Shown here one piece after another: positions 1-10,020 of a stretch of DNA of 64,000 bases. This stretch comes from Thiohalocapsa halophila. Lineage in GTDB: Bacteria > Pseudomonadota > Gammaproteobacteria > Chromatiales > Chromatiaceae. The DNA is taken from contig NZ_NRRV01000019.1 of assembly GCF_016583825.1 (NCBI RefSeq), positions 1 to 64,000 on the forward strand, in the 5' to 3' direction. Each line of letters starts with the position of its first letter. The stretch's first letter is position 1. The notes under the pieces were generated by a model that saw only the letters and a list, made by a program, of their open reading frames with translations, did not search any database and was not told where the DNA came from. The position numbers were made by a program, and so were the translations under genes.

Positions 1-1
1 G

Positions 2-310
2 CGTTATGAGGGCTTCTACGCTAGCGTCTTCTACAGCCACCTGGCCGCCCTCGGGCTGGACCTGGCCTGCGAGGACGCCAGCAGCCACGGGCGGCTGGAT
101 TTGCGCCTGCGCTTCAACGGCCAGCTTTGGCTGTTCGAGCTCAAGGTGGTGGAGCTGGCGCCGGAGGGTGCGGCGCTACAGCAGATCAAGGACCGGGGCT
201 ACGCCGAGAAGTACCGCGCCGAGGGCCTGCCGATGCACCTGATCGGCATCGAGCTCAGCCGCGAACAACGCACGCTCGTTGGCTTCGAGGTGGAGACGGT
301 GATGCCCTGA
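2..310 (+). CDS. C-terminal part of a PD-(D/E)XK nuclease-like protein (start lies outside the window)
   Basis: The reading frame is open from base 2 to a TGA at 308-310, so only the last 102 residues are visible. The sequence RYEGFYASVFYSHLAALGLD followed by GRLDLRLRFNG and WLFELKVVE matches the C-terminal PD-(D/E)XK nuclease domain of DUF1703-type proteins, which usually follows an AAA-ATPase-like half. The D of GRLDL and the E and K of FELKV are the expected catalytic acid, acid and lysine. Such proteins are widespread accessory genes of uncertain role. The missing N-terminus cannot be judged. There is an internal TTG at 101 but nothing supports it as a start, because homology-like sequence continues upstream of it. 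Confidence 0.7.
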   Translation, partial: RYEGFYASVFYSHLAALGLDLACEDASSHGRLDLRLRFNGQLWLFELKVVELAPEGAALQQIKDRGYAEKYRAEGLPMHLIGIELSREQRTLVGFEVETVMP

Positions 311-450
311 GGTGGGACATCGCCGTGACCCCGAGCCAGGGCCGACCCGGGTGACATCTCCAGAGCGCTCGGGGCCTGGCGTGCCGGCCGCCGCACGCCT
401 GATCGTCCCGGCGCTGGGCATCAACCGCCGCCGCCAATGGAGTCTTGAGC

Positions 451-1272
<822 letters not shown>

Positions 1273-1563
1273 GAGGCCGTTGCTGCCATAACCGAACAGG
1301 TGCGTATCCGGACGCAATTGGCGCACCGACCGAGGTCAGTTCACCGCCTCGGAGGCGGTGCCGGGCGCCTTCGTCCTGCCGCCGTCCGGCATGCCCCCGA
1401 GCCCGCTCCAGCGCGCCGCTTCGGCCTGCAACGAGCGTCGCGTGAGGTCGCTCCGCCCTGTTTCCGGGCCTTGACCCCACATGCAGAGTGCCGCTGCCGC
1501 CCTGCCTCAGCGCCGGGCCGCGGGGCTAGACTCTCAGGGCGGCTTGGATTTCCTATCCGTTAG

Positions 1564-1915
1564 TCCCACTTCCATCCAAGCATCCAAAAGACCCAAGTCA
1601 CGACATACGGATCACCCGCTTCCGCACTCGGCCCCGGGTGGACCCACACCTTCGAGATCACTACCACCGAGGACAGCGACGGCGTCTTGGGACCTGGCGC
1701 GGGCGGCACCGCGCTGGACGCCGCCGGTATCGTCGCTGCCACGGTCGAGCTCGACCTGCTGCAAGGGGGGCTTGCGAGCGGCGGCGAGCCGAGCGCCTCC
1801 TTCTCGCCGCGCTGATCGAGGCCTGGCTGACGGACCGGCTCACCGGCAACCTCGTGCGCATCGAGCAGCGCGGGGACGGGCGGCGCTTCACGCGCCTCGA
1901 CAGCAGCTACAACCC
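1564..1915 (+). pseudogene. Frameshifted fragment resembling an Rhs/YD-repeat protein
   Basis: Two successive frames read like one protein. The frame from 1564 gives SALGPGWTHTFEITTTEDSD and DAAGIVAATVELDLLQGG before a TGA near 1813. The frame from 1791 gives LLLAALIEAWLTDRLTGNLV and IEQRGDGRRFTRLDSSYNP. The GPGWTHTFEI motif and the later DGRRF pattern recall the N-terminal region of Rhs-type proteins, but I recognise this only weakly. Neither frame has a convincing start, and the second runs into the 3' end of vapC on the other strand. The rest of 1273-1906 shows no other gene. Confidence 0.35.
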
Positions 1916-2320
1916 GTGCAGCCAGTCCACGACGGCGAGCCCCGGCACGCGGCGAAATTCTCTGGTGTTGGCCGTGACGAGGGTGAGACCGTGCGCCCGG
2001 GCGTGGGCGGCAATCAGGAGATCGTTGGCCCCGATCGGGGTGCCCGCGCGTTCGAGCGCGCATCTCACCTCGGCGTAGTGCCGATCGGCAGGCTCGGCGA
2101 AGGGTAGGATGTCCAAGGCGTCGAGGACGGCCTCCAACTGCGTCGTCAATCGCTCGGAGCCCTTCTTGGACGCGCCGAAGCGCAGCTCCGCGGCCACGAC
2201 GATGCTGGTGCAGATGCTGTCCTCGCCATGCTTGGCGATGCGGTCGCGAACGCGACCGGCCGGGCGCCGAACGAGGTCGGACAGGATGTTCGTGTGGAGC
2301 AGATACGCGGGCTCGGGCAT
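1907..2320 (-). CDS. vapC: VapC-type PIN-domain toxin with a substituted first catalytic residue
   Basis: This 137-residue protein has the layout of VapC ribonucleases: an N-terminal LLxTNILSDLVR, a central AAELRFGA, a GANDLLIAAHA acidic segment and a C-terminal TANTREF. PIN toxins normally cut tRNA or mRNA with a Mg-binding cluster of Asp and Glu residues. Here the first of these, the Asp of the usual LDTN motif, is His9 (codon CAC instead of GAC), so nuclease activity is doubtful. It lies 12 bases downstream of vapB and is probably co-transcribed with it. The rest of the frame is intact, so loss of function looks recent, or the protein may now only bind its antitoxin. Confidence 0.85.
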   Translation of the reverse strand: MPEPAYLLHTNILSDLVRRPAGRVRDRIAKHGEDSICTSIVVAAELRFGASKKGSERLTTQLEAVLDALDILPFAEPADRHYAEVRCALERAGTPIGANDLLIAAHARAHGLTLVTANTREFRRVPGLAVVDWLHGL

Positions 2321-2332
2321 GGCCGGCAGCCG

Positions 2333-2566
2333 CTAGAGCTCGACCGGCTCGGGCGGACAATCGTCGAAGTCCGCAAAGGTTTCGTCGAGCGGCTCCAGGG
2401 TCGCGAGAACCGCGAGCAGTCGTGGCGGCGGGACGGGCTCGATGATCAGCCGATTGCCGTCCTTGTAGATCAGTGCTTCCTTCCCCGGCAGCTCGAAGTC
2501 TCGCGGGATGCGGATGGCTTGGTTACGACCATTGGCGAAGAGGGTGGCGCGACGCGGAGCGTTCAT
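2333..2566 (-). CDS. vapB: VapB-type antitoxin (AbrB/MazE fold)
   Basis: The 76-residue product begins MNAPRRATLFANGRNQAIRI and continues with PRDFELPGKEALIYKDGNRL, the swapped-hairpin AbrB-like DNA-binding domain of VapB antitoxins. The C-terminal part (ADFDDCPPEPVEL) would wrap the toxin. I chose the ATG at 2566 rather than the longer frame from 2599 because family members start right at this position. It precedes vapC by 12 bases on the same strand. Such antitoxins usually repress their own promoter, but I could not point to an operator here. Confidence 0.85.
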   Translation of the reverse strand: MNAPRRATLFANGRNQAIRIPRDFELPGKEALIYKDGNRLIIEPVPPPRLLAVLATLEPLDETFADFDDCPPEPVEL

Positions 2567-2669
2567 TGGGGGTGGCTCGTTTGGCCTAGGTTGGAGCATA
2601 GGCTAACACGCGCAGGACCACGACGCGATTTCGCAGCCAGCGCTGCCTACCGTCCCTGGAGCGCGGCGA

Positions 2670-2950
2670 GGAACGCCGACGCGCTGCCGGCGGACTGTTC
2701 ACGCGGATTCGGCTGCTGTCGCGCAGTTCCTCGGCCAGCGTCTGCATGAGGCCTTCGGTGCCGAGCTTGGCGGCGGCGAAGGCGCCCCAGTAGGCGAGCC
2801 CCTTGCGGCCGACGCGGTCGGACGTGAACAGGATCGAGGCATGGTCGGCGGCCCGCAGCAGCGGCAGGCAGGCCTGTGTCAGCAGGAAGGGCGCGGTGAG
2901 GTTGATGCGGATGACGTGCTCCCACTCCTTGGCGTCGTAGTCGTCGAGTC
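2670..2950 (-). pseudogene. Short-chain dehydrogenase (YciK-like) internal fragment
   Basis: The minus-strand frame reads [40 protein letters not shown] and AAAKLGTEGLMQTLAEEL. This is the middle of a short-chain dehydrogenase, including the catalytic Tyr and Lys of YxxxK. The Rossmann GxxxGxG nucleotide-binding part upstream and the C-terminal part after RIRVNS are both missing, replaced by unrelated sequence. The serine usually found in the TSS motif is Asp here. The fragment ends about 80 bases before purL on the opposite strand. Confidence 0.7.
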
Positions 2951-3028
2951 GCCGTCGTCGGTCTGCGGGTGCCCGGGGGCTCACGTATCATGCCGGGACT
3001 GATCCGCAGCCCCCCGGAGAATGCCGAG

Positions 3029-6000
3029 ATGCTCTGTCTGCGCGGTGCGCCCGCCCTGTCCGCCTTTCGTCTGGCCAAGTTGGAGGAGCGCCTGCGGGCG
3101 GCGGGCTTGCCCGATGCGCGCCTGGCGGCCGAGCTGGTGCACTTCGCGGACCTGTCGCGCGATCTGACGGCGACGGAGCTGGCGGTGCTGGAGCGGCTGC
3201 TGCGCTATGGCCCGGCGGTGGCGGCCGGTGCAGAAAGCGGCGCTGGGACCGGCGCGGAGCCGCCCGGCCGGCTGCTGCTGGTGGTGCCGCGACCGGGCAC
3301 CATCTCGCCCTGGTCGTCGAAGGCGACGGACATCGCGCAGCACTGCGGACTCGGCGCGGTCACGCGGCTGGAGCGGGGCGTCGCCTTCTATGTCGACGCG
3401 CCGGCGCTCGATGACGTCGCCCTCGCGACCGCCGCCGCCCTGCTGCACGACCGCATGACCGAGGCGGTGCTGTTGGACCTTGCCGAGGCCGAGGCCCTGT
3501 TCGCGCACGCTAAGCCCGAGCCGCTCGGGCGTGTCGGTCTCATGGCGGGCGGTCGGGACGCGCTGGTGGCCGCCAATGCCGAGCTCGGGCTCGCGCTGTC
3601 CGAGGACGAGATCGATTACCTGGTGGCGAGCTTCGGCGCCCTCGGCCGCGACCCGACGGATGTCGAGCTCATGATGTTCGCGCAGGCCAACTCCGAGCAT
3701 TGCCGGCACAAGATCTTCAACGCCGACTGGATCATCGACGGCGAGGCGCAGCCGAGCTCGCTGTTCAAGATGATCCGCCACAGCACCCAGCGCTCGCCCG
3801 CCGGGGTGCTGTCCGCCTACAAGGACAACGCCGCGGTCATCGCGGGCTGGCCCGGCCGGCGCTTCCTGCCGGAGCCGTCCACCGGTCGGTACCGCCCGAG
3901 TGCGGAGCCGGTGCACATCCTGATGAAGGTGGAGACCCACAACCACCCCACCGCCATCGCCCCGGACCCGGGCGCGGCCACCGGCGCCGGCGGCGAGATC
4001 CGCGACGAGGGCGCCACCGGCCGCGGTGCCAAGCCCAAGGCGGGCCTGTGCGGCTTCTCCGTGTCCAATCTGCGCATCCCCGGTGCCGAGCGGCCCTGGG
4101 AGGCCGGGCAGGACTGGGGCAAGCCGGGGCGCATGGTCTCGGCGCTGGACATCATGCTGGAGGGCCCCATCGGCGCCGCCGCCTTCAACAACGAGTTCGG
4201 CCGCCCGGGCCTCGCCGGCTGGTTCCGCACCTTCGAGCAGCGGGTGCCGCTGGCCGCCGGGGGCACCGAGCTGCGGGGCTACCACAAGCCCATCATGCTC
4301 GCCGGGGGCTTGGGCAACATCCGCGGCGAGCATGTGGAGAAGACGGACTTCCCGGCGGGCACGCCGCTGATCGTGCTCGGCGGCCCGGCGATGCTCATCG
4401 GTCTCGGCGGCGGGGCGGCCTCGAGCATGGCCAGCGGGGCGTCGGCGGAGGATCTGGACTTCGCCTCGGTGCAGCGCGCCAACCCGGAGATGCAACGCCG
4501 CTGTCAGGAGGTCATCGACCGCTGCTGGGCCCGCGGCGACGACAATCCCGTGCTGTTCATCCACGACGTCGGCGCCGGCGGCCTGTCCAACGCCCTGCCG
4601 GAGCTGGTGCACGACGGCGCCGATGGCGCCGATGACGGTGCGGGCGGCGGGGCGACCTTCGAGCTGCGCAAGGTGCCCAACGCCGACCCCGGCATGTCGC
4701 CCATGGAGATCTGGTGCAACGAGGCCCAGGAGCGCTACGTGCTGGCGGTGGACCAGGCACGCCTCGACGACTTCGCCGCCATCTGCGCGCGCGAGCGCTG
4801 CCCCTACGCCGTCGTCGGCACCGCCGAGTCCGAAGCGCAGCTCCGGCTCACCGACGAGCACTTTGGGGAAGCGCCCATCGACATGCCCATGCAGCTGCTG
4901 TTCGGCAAGCCGCCGAAGATGACCCGGGATGTGGCCCGGCTGCCGGCGCCCGCCGAGCCGTGGGACACCACCAACATTGACCTGGCCGAGGCCGTGCGCC
5001 GCGTGCTGCGCCTGCCGGCGGTGGCGGACAAGACCTTTCTCATCACCATCGGCGACCGCACGGTGACGGGCCTGGTCGCGCGGGACCAGATGGTCGGCCC
5101 CTGGCAGGTGCCCGTGGCCGACTGCGCCGTGACCTTGACGGACTATGACGGGCTCACCGGCGAGGCCATGGCCGTCGGCGAGCGCACCCCGCTGGCGTTG
5201 CTGGACGCCCCGGCCGCCGGGCGCATGGCCGTCGCCGAGGCCATCACCAACATCGCCGCGGCGCCCATCGGGCAGCTCGGCGACATCAAGCTCTCCGCCA
5301 ACTGGATGGCCGCCGCCGGCCACGCCGGCGAGGACGCGCGGCTCTACGACACGGTCCGCGCCGTGGGCCAAGAGCTGTGCCCGGCGCTTGGCATCGCCAT
5401 CCCCGTGGGCAAGGACTCCATGAGTATGCGCACGGTCTGGCAGGGCGCCGACGGCACCGAGCACGTCATGGCGGCGCCGCTGTCGCTGATCGTCTCGGCC
5501 TTTGCGCCGGTGACGGATGCCTCAAGGAGTCTGACCCCGCAGCTCCGGGCCGAGCCGGCGGCCGCGCTGGCGCTGGAGGATACGGACCTGGTGCTGGTGG
5601 ATCTCGGACGCGGGCAGGACCGCCTCGGCGGATCTTCTCTGGCGCAGGTCTTCGGCCGTGTCGGCAGCACGCCGCCGGACTTGGACGACCCGGCGCTGCT
5701 GCGGGGCTTCTTCGCCGCCGTGCAGCAGCTCAATGCCGAGGGCCGGCTGCTGGCCTACCACGACCGCGCCGACGGGGGCCTGCTGGTGACCCTCGCCGAG
5801 ATGGCCTTCGCCGGGCGCTGCGGCGTGGACGTGGACCTGGCGCTGCTGCCGACGGGCGGCGACGGACCGCCCGAGCGCGAGCCGCTTGCGGCCCTGCTCA
5901 GCGAGGAGCTGGGCACCGTCTTGCAGATCCGCCGCTCGGAACGGGCGGCGGTGCTGGACTGCCTGGCGGCGCAGGGCTTGAGCGACTGCGCGGCGGTCAT

Positions 6001-7015
6001 CGGCCGGCCCACGGCGCTGGCGCGGGTGGTGATCCGCCACGGCATCCACACACCGCTGGATGCGAGCCGCGCCGAGCTGCAGCGCCTGTGGGCGGAGACC
6101 AGCTGGCGGATGCAGCGCCTGCGCGACAACCCGGACTGCGCCGACGAGGAGCACGCCCGCATCGACGCCGACGACCCGGGCCTGCATGCGGCGCCGGCCT
6201 TCGAGCCGGCGGACGACATCGCCGCGCCCTTCATCAAGACCGGCGCTCGGCCCAAGCTCGCCGTATTGCGCGAGCAGGGCGTCAACGGCCAGCTGGAAAT
6301 GGCGGCGGCCTTCCACCGCGCCGGCTTCGACTGCATCGACGTGCACATGTCGGACATCATCGAAGGGCGCCGCGACCTCGCCGACTTCAAGGGCCTCGCC
6401 GCCTGCGGCGGCTTCAGCTACGGCGATGTGCTCGGCGCCGGCGAGGGCTGGGCGAAGACCATCCTGTTCAACACCCGTGCCCGAGAGCAGTTCCAGGCCT
6501 TCTTCGCGCGCGCCGACACCTTTGGCCTCGGCGTCTGCAACGGCTGCCAGATGCTCGCCAACCTGCGCGAGCTGATCCCGGGCGCCGACCACTGGCCGCA
6601 CTTCGTGCGCAACCGCTCCGAGCAGTTCGAGGCCAGGCTCGCACTGGTGGAGGTGCTGGAGACGCCGTCGGTGCTGCTCGCCGGCATGGCCGGCTCGCGC
6701 CTGCCCATCGCCGTCGCCCACGGCGAGGGCCGCGCCGAATTCCGCGATGCCGACCACCTCGCCGCCGCCGCGCCCTACACCGCGGTGCGCTACATCGAGC
6801 ACACCGGCGAGCCGGCGACGCGCTATCCCGCCAACCCCAACGGCTCACCCGGCGGCATCACCGGCCTCACCACCACCGATGGCCGCGTCACCATCCTGAT
6901 GCCGCACCCGGAGCGGGTCTTCCGCAGCATCCAGCACTCCTGGTGCCCGCAAGACTGGGGCGAGGACGCGCCCTGGCTGCGGCTGTTCCGCAATGCGCGG
7001 GTGTGGGTGGGGTGA
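3029..7015 (+). CDS. purL: Phosphoribosylformylglycinamidine synthase, single-chain
   Basis: PurL catalyses the fourth step of purine synthesis, turning FGAR, ATP and glutamine into FGAM. This 1328-residue protein has the long gammaproteobacterial architecture: an N-terminal PurS-like region ([19 protein letters not shown]), two ATP-grasp-like synthetase domains ([43 protein letters not shown]) and a C-terminal class I glutaminase. The glutaminase shows the nucleophile Cys in [13 protein letters not shown] and the His and Glu in MPHPERVF. I chose the ATG at 3029 because it gives the family N-terminus and has GGAG at 3016-3019; an upstream start at 2969 adds 20 unsupported residues. It stands alone, with remnants before it and a noncoding gap after it. 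Confidence 0.98.
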   Translation: MLCLRGAPALSAFRLAKLEERLRAAGLPDARLAAELVHFADLSRDLTATELAVLERLLRYGPAVAAGAESGAGTGAEPPGRLLLVVPRPGTISPWSSKATDIAQHCGLGAVTRLERGVAFYVDAPALDDVALATAAALLHDRMTEAVLLDLAEAEALFAHAKPEPLGRVGLMAGGRDALVAANAELGLALSEDEIDYLVASFGALGRDPTDVELMMFAQANSEHCRHKIFNADWIIDGEAQPSSLFKMIRHSTQRSPAGVLSAYKDNAAVIAGWPGRRFLPEPSTGRYRPSAEPVHILMKVETHNHPTAIAPDPGAATGAGGEIRDEGATGRGAKPKAGLCGFSVSNLRIPGAERPWEAGQDWGKPGRMVSALDIMLEGPIGAAAFNNEFGRPGLAGWFRTFEQRVPLAAGGTELRGYHKPIMLAGGLGNIRGEHVEKTDFPAGTPLIVLGGPAMLIGLGGGAASSMASGASAEDLDFASVQRANPEMQRRCQEVIDRCWARGDDNPVLFIHDVGAGGLSNALPELVHDGADGADDGAGGGATFELRKVPNADPGMSPMEIWCNEAQERYVLAVDQARLDDFAAICARERCPYAVVGTAESEAQLRLTDEHFGEAPIDMPMQLLFGKPPKMTRDVARLPAPAEPWDTTNIDLAEAVRRVLRLPAVADKTFLITIGDRTVTGLVARDQMVGPWQVPVADCAVTLTDYDGLTGEAMAVGERTPLALLDAPAAGRMAVAEAITNIAAAPIGQLGDIKLSANWMAAAGHAGEDARLYDTVRAVGQELCPALGIAIPVGKDSMSMRTVWQGADGTEHVMAAPLSLIVSAFAPVTDASRSLTPQLRAEPAAALALEDTDLVLVDLGRGQDRLGGSSLAQVFGRVGSTPPDLDDPALLRGFFAAVQQLNAEGRLLAYHDRADGGLLVTLAEMAFAGRCGVDVDLALLPTGGDGPPEREPLAALLSEELGTVLQIRRSERAAVLDCLAAQGLSDCAAVIGRPTALARVVIRHGIHTPLDASRAELQRLWAETSWRMQRLRDNPDCADEEHARIDADDPGLHAAPAFEPADDIAAPFIKTGARPKLAVLREQGVNGQLEMAAAFHRAGFDCIDVHMSDIIEGRRDLADFKGLAACGGFSYGDVLGAGEGWAKTILFNTRAREQFQAFFARADTFGLGVCNGCQMLANLRELIPGADHWPHFVRNRSEQFEARLALVEVLETPSVLLAGMAGSRLPIAVAHGEGRAEFRDADHLAAAAPYTAVRYIEHTGEPATRYPANPNGSPGGITGLTTTDGRVTILMPHPERVFRSIQHSWCPQDWGEDAPWLRLFRNARVWVG

Positions 7016-7398
7016 TCAGTGTCGCGTAATGCACGCAAGGAGGGGGGCTGGCGTGATTGCTGCTGTTGCGGCGCTAGCGACGCGCGCCCGCGGATGCCAT
7101 GCCAATCTGAACGGGACCTCGAAGACGTCGAGTGATCACCCAGTAATGCCACAAGGTTTGGCGGCGCAGGCTGCGGTTCCCTTCTGCTCAGGGCGCCCCT
7201 TGCTGGACGTTGACCAACCCCCAACCTCTCTCAATACGCCCGGGTCGCTGGTTTCCGGACCCCACACCATCAGCGTAGAGCTCGGGACTCGTGTGGGCCT
7301 GTGCATCGCGCCGCATGGGCCTGCCGCAACGCCAAACGCGCACGCGAAAAAAGAGGCGCCACGCCCTGCGCGATTTTACGCTACCTGGGAGGAGAGCC
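7016..7398. other. Intergenic gap between purL and the BLUF gene, nothing recognised
   Basis: About 380 bases without a gene I can support on either strand. I see no tRNA, obvious terminator hairpin or repeat of the families found elsewhere in the window. The only clear signal is the AGGAGG-like ribosome site at about 7388-7394 that belongs to the BLUF gene. Confidence 0.5.
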
Positions 7399-8013
7399 AT
7401 GATTCAAGTGACCTACGCGAGCTGCGTGAGCGCCCCTCTGTCGCGAGAGCAGCTCCTGGCGCTGCTGCTGCAGTGCCGCACCAATAACGCCGAGCGCGGC
7501 ATTACCGGCATGCTGCTTTACGGTAGAGGCACATTCCTGCAGACCATCGAAGGCGATGAAGCCGTCGTAGACCCCTTGGTCGAGCAGATCTGGAAGGACG
7601 ATCGACACCAGGACGTACGGCTGCTGGGCCGACAGGTCGTGACTGAACGCCAGTACGCAGATTGGTCCATGGGATTCGCGGAGATCACCGACCAGAGCCT
7701 ACAACGGGTCGAGGGGCTCAAGGACTTCACCGCAGACGATTTCACGTTCGATTACCTCATCGGCAATGAGCCCGTCGTGGCTACGCTGATGGATCATTTC
7801 CGCGAGCCGAACTTTGACCAGCTCATCGGCGAGATCTACGCGAAAGACAAGGTGATCGCGCACCTGAAAACCGCATTGGCCCAGGTGCGGGACCGCGCCC
7901 AGCTCGCACATCTTGCCCTCGAAAGCCTGACCGAGGCCAACCGCAAGGGAGAGCCCACCGAGAGCCTGTTACCCATGTGTGAGGCCGCGCTCGACGTTTG
8001 GCGCCAGCACTGA
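7399..8013 (+). CDS. BLUF-domain blue-light photoreceptor with a C-terminal helical extension
   Basis: Residues 1-93 form a BLUF domain, which binds FAD and senses blue light by hydrogen-bond rearrangement around the flavin. All the photocycle residues are present at exactly the spacing seen in AppA: Tyr6, Asn30, Gln48, Trp89 and Met91. Motifs include NNAERGITGMLLY and FLQTIEG. About 110 further residues follow with no known output domain; they look helical (MDHFREPNFDQLIGEIYAKD) and may form an oligomer or bind a partner. The ATG at 7399 has a strong GGAGG nine bases upstream. No neighbour suggests the downstream pathway. A class of short BLUF proteins works by protein-protein contact, which I would infer here. 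Confidence 0.9.
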   Translation: MIQVTYASCVSAPLSREQLLALLLQCRTNNAERGITGMLLYGRGTFLQTIEGDEAVVDPLVEQIWKDDRHQDVRLLGRQVVTERQYADWSMGFAEITDQSLQRVEGLKDFTADDFTFDYLIGNEPVVATLMDHFREPNFDQLIGEIYAKDKVIAHLKTALAQVRDRAQLAHLALESLTEANRKGEPTESLLPMCEAALDVWRQH

Positions 8014-8572
8014 CCGGTCCAGTGCCTCCCCGGCACCCCGGCAGAAACGGTGACGGTATCCATATCTCCAGGACAGGCTCGCTGTACCCAGCGCTCGGCC
8101 CCCGGCCCCCGGCCGCCATCGGCGACGCTCGGGCGTGACCTCCGTGGATGATACTGCCGCCGCAGGGAGCGAGCCGTGCCGCCCCCCCTGAGCGAACAGT
8201 CGACAGTAACCTTGGTTTGCGCCTGCCACGGCTGTTGACCAGGCCGCCGATGTAGCGCTCCGCGCGCACCACGCTCGAGTCGCGGCAGGGATGCCGCTCC
8301 CACGGAGGGAGCCGCTGTGGGAGCGGCCTCTGGCCGCGATCGGGGACGTGCCGGGTGGGATGTTTGGGGAGGCCGCTCTCGCCATGGGGCAGCGATCGAG
8401 CGTGGCGTCGCGGCAGGGATGCCGCTCCCACGGAGGGAGGGAGCCGCCGTGGGAGCGGCCTCTGGCCGCGATCGGGGACGTGCCAGGTGGGATGTTTGGG
8501 GAGGCCGCTCTCGCCATGGGGCAGCGATCGAGCGCGGCGTCGCGGCAGGGATGCCGCTCCCACAGGGTGTGC
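8014..8572. other. Intergenic region holding a palindromic repeat array
   Basis: About 560 bases between the BLUF gene and the end of nifM on the opposite strand. The right half is a repeat array, listed separately; the left half (8014-8279) holds nothing that I recognise. Open frames here are short and lack family signals. The region separates two converging transcripts. Confidence 0.6.
8280..8563. repeat. Tandem array of REP-like palindromes (family A)
   Basis: The 24-base unit TCGCGGCAGGGATGCCGCTC plus CCAC occurs at 8280, 8408 and 8540, in one orientation. Between these copies lie inverted relatives (GTGGGAGCGGCCTCTGGCCG plus CGAT) and a shared spacer, so the whole 128- to 132-base block is repeated almost exactly twice, followed by a third partial copy. 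The same palindrome occurs at 27232-27338. This is the layout of bacterial interspersed mosaic elements built from REP sequences; it is not a CRISPR, because the spacers are themselves repeated. Confidence 0.85.
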
Positions 8573-9505
8573 TCAGGCTGCGGCGGCCTCGCGCTCGTTG
8601 AGCTCCGCGATCCAGGCGCGCTGGGCCTCGCGGCGGCGGCGCTTCGTCAGCGCAGCGCGGATGCGGTCCTCGACCTGCGCGAAGGGCAGGGTACGGGCGG
8701 GCTCGATGCGCTCGCAGAGCAAAATGTGAAAGCCCATCTCGGATTCCACCGGGGCGCTGACGGCGCCTTGGTCCAGCGCGAACAGGGCGGCGTCCACCTC
8801 GGGGTAGAGCTGGCCCGGGGCGATATCGCCGAGCTTGCCGTCCTCCATGGCCGTGGGGCATTCGGAGTGGCGCTGGGCGAGGCGGGCGAAGCGCTGCACC
8901 GGGTTGTCATCCCCGCCGCCCGCGACTTCCGCCGAGAGCTTCGCGGCCAGCGCATCGGCGCGGGCGCGCGCGGCGTCCCGGGTATTCTCGGCATAGTCGG
9001 CGTTGACGGTGATGAGGATATGGCGGGCGCTGCGGCGCTCCAGGGCCTGGAAGCGCTCTGCGTGCAGCTCGTAGAAGAGCCGGGCGTCGGTGTCGGTGAC
9101 TTCGGCATGGCGGCTGCCGATGCGCTGCATCAGGGCGTCGAAGGCGAGCTCCCGGCGCAGGGCAGCGCGCAGCCCGTCTGGGTCGAGGCCGTTGCGGGCG
9201 AGGTCCGCTTCGAATTCGGCCGGGTCGTCGAAGCGTCCGGCGACGGCGTCCAGGCTCTGCTGGACGCTGGCCGCGGGGATGATGATGTCGGCGGCCTCCT
9301 CCGACCCCAGCACCAGCTCCTCGAGCGCGAAGGTCTGGCGAGCCTGGGCCTCGGCGGCGGCGCGCTGGCTCGCGTCCAGCGCCGGGATGTTGTATTGGAA
9401 CCGCTCGGTGGCCGCGCGCAGCAGGTGGTAGCGGTAGGCGGCTTCAGCCTCGGTTGCGGCCGGCTGCGCTGCGTCAGCAGCGGCTGTAAGCTCGGCTGGG
9501 CTCAT
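8573..9505 (-). CDS. nifM: Nitrogenase maturation peptidyl-prolyl isomerase NifM
   Basis: NifM is a parvulin-type prolyl isomerase needed to fold active dinitrogenase reductase (NifH). The protein has 310 residues. The N-terminal half (about 1-150) is the helical NifM region, with ATERFQYNIPALDASQRAAA. The C-terminal half holds the PpiC-like domain, with ARHILITVNADYAENTRDAA, the QRHSECPTAMEDGKLGDIAP segment and GFHILLCERIEPA. Its start overlaps the nifZ stop by four bases (ATGA), so the two are translationally coupled. It is the last gene of the leftward operon, as in Azotobacter where nifM follows nifZ. Confidence 0.93.
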   Translation of the reverse strand: MSPAELTAAADAAQPAATEAEAAYRYHLLRAATERFQYNIPALDASQRAAAEAQARQTFALEELVLGSEEAADIIIPAASVQQSLDAVAGRFDDPAEFEADLARNGLDPDGLRAALRRELAFDALMQRIGSRHAEVTDTDARLFYELHAERFQALERRSARHILITVNADYAENTRDAARARADALAAKLSAEVAGGGDDNPVQRFARLAQRHSECPTAMEDGKLGDIAPGQLYPEVDAALFALDQGAVSAPVESEMGFHILLCERIEPARTLPFAQVEDRIRAALTKRRRREAQRAWIAELNEREAAAA

Positions 9506-10020
9506 GCGGCATCCTCCTGGGCGGCTGTGCCGTCGGCGGGCGGCGGGACCTCGTCGGCGTTTGTCGGTGGCGCCGCCAGCGCGGACTCCGGCACCTGCAG
9601 GGTGTTGCAGCCGGGGAAGTCGACATAATAGGCGACGTCCCCCGGTCTGCCGTCCGGGTACGGGTTGCCCCGCAGCACCCGGGCGATCTCGCCGACGGTG
9701 CCGGGCTGCACCAGCACACGGCCGCCGGCGCCCAGCGCCAGCCGGGCGGCGACCTTCTCCCTGGACTCGAACAGGCTGGGCGTCCAGGGCTCGGCGGCGG
9801 GCTGGAGCTCTTCCTCCCGGCAGCCGACGATGCGGTCCTGCTCCAGGAAGTGCACCGTGTAGACGATCTGGTCCTGCAGGAAGGTGCCGACATCGCGCAC
9901 ATAGCCGGTGCTGCCCCGGCGCACCAGCAGCGCGCCCGTGGCCTCGCCGGGATAGGTGCCGTCGTTGCGCACGTTGCGCAGCACGCGCACCTCGGTGCCG
10001 TAGTCGAACTTAGGACGCAT
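9502..10020 (-). CDS. nifZ: Nitrogen fixation protein NifZ
   Basis: NifZ assists maturation of the second P-cluster of the MoFe protein. This 172-residue protein opens with KFDYGTEVRVLRNVRNDGTY and continues with RRGSTGYVRDVGTFLQDQIV and YTVHFLEQDRIVGCREEEL, the SH3-like core of the family. A second, less conserved part, from about residue 95 to the end (LAARLALGAGG... GDVAYYVDFPGCNTLQVPE), extends it beyond the roughly 100-residue minimum, as in many Azotobacter-like members. Its ATG lies inside the end of nifW (11-base overlap), and its stop overlaps the nifM start. Confidence 0.93.
   Translation of the reverse strand: MRPKFDYGTEVRVLRNVRNDGTYPGEATGALLVRRGSTGYVRDVGTFLQDQIVYTVHFLEQDRIVGCREEELQPAAEPWTPSLFESREKVAARLALGAGGRVLVQPGTVGEIARVLRGNPYPDGRPGDVAYYVDFPGCNTLQVPESALAAPPTNADEVPPPADGTAAQEDAA

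Noticed and set aside
2981-5464. An 827-codon open frame antisense to purL
   Set aside because: Shadow of purL; low-complexity composition and no recognisable domain.
8280-8563. CRISPR array
   Set aside because: The repeats are palindromic and the sequences between them are themselves duplicated; no Cas genes are nearby.
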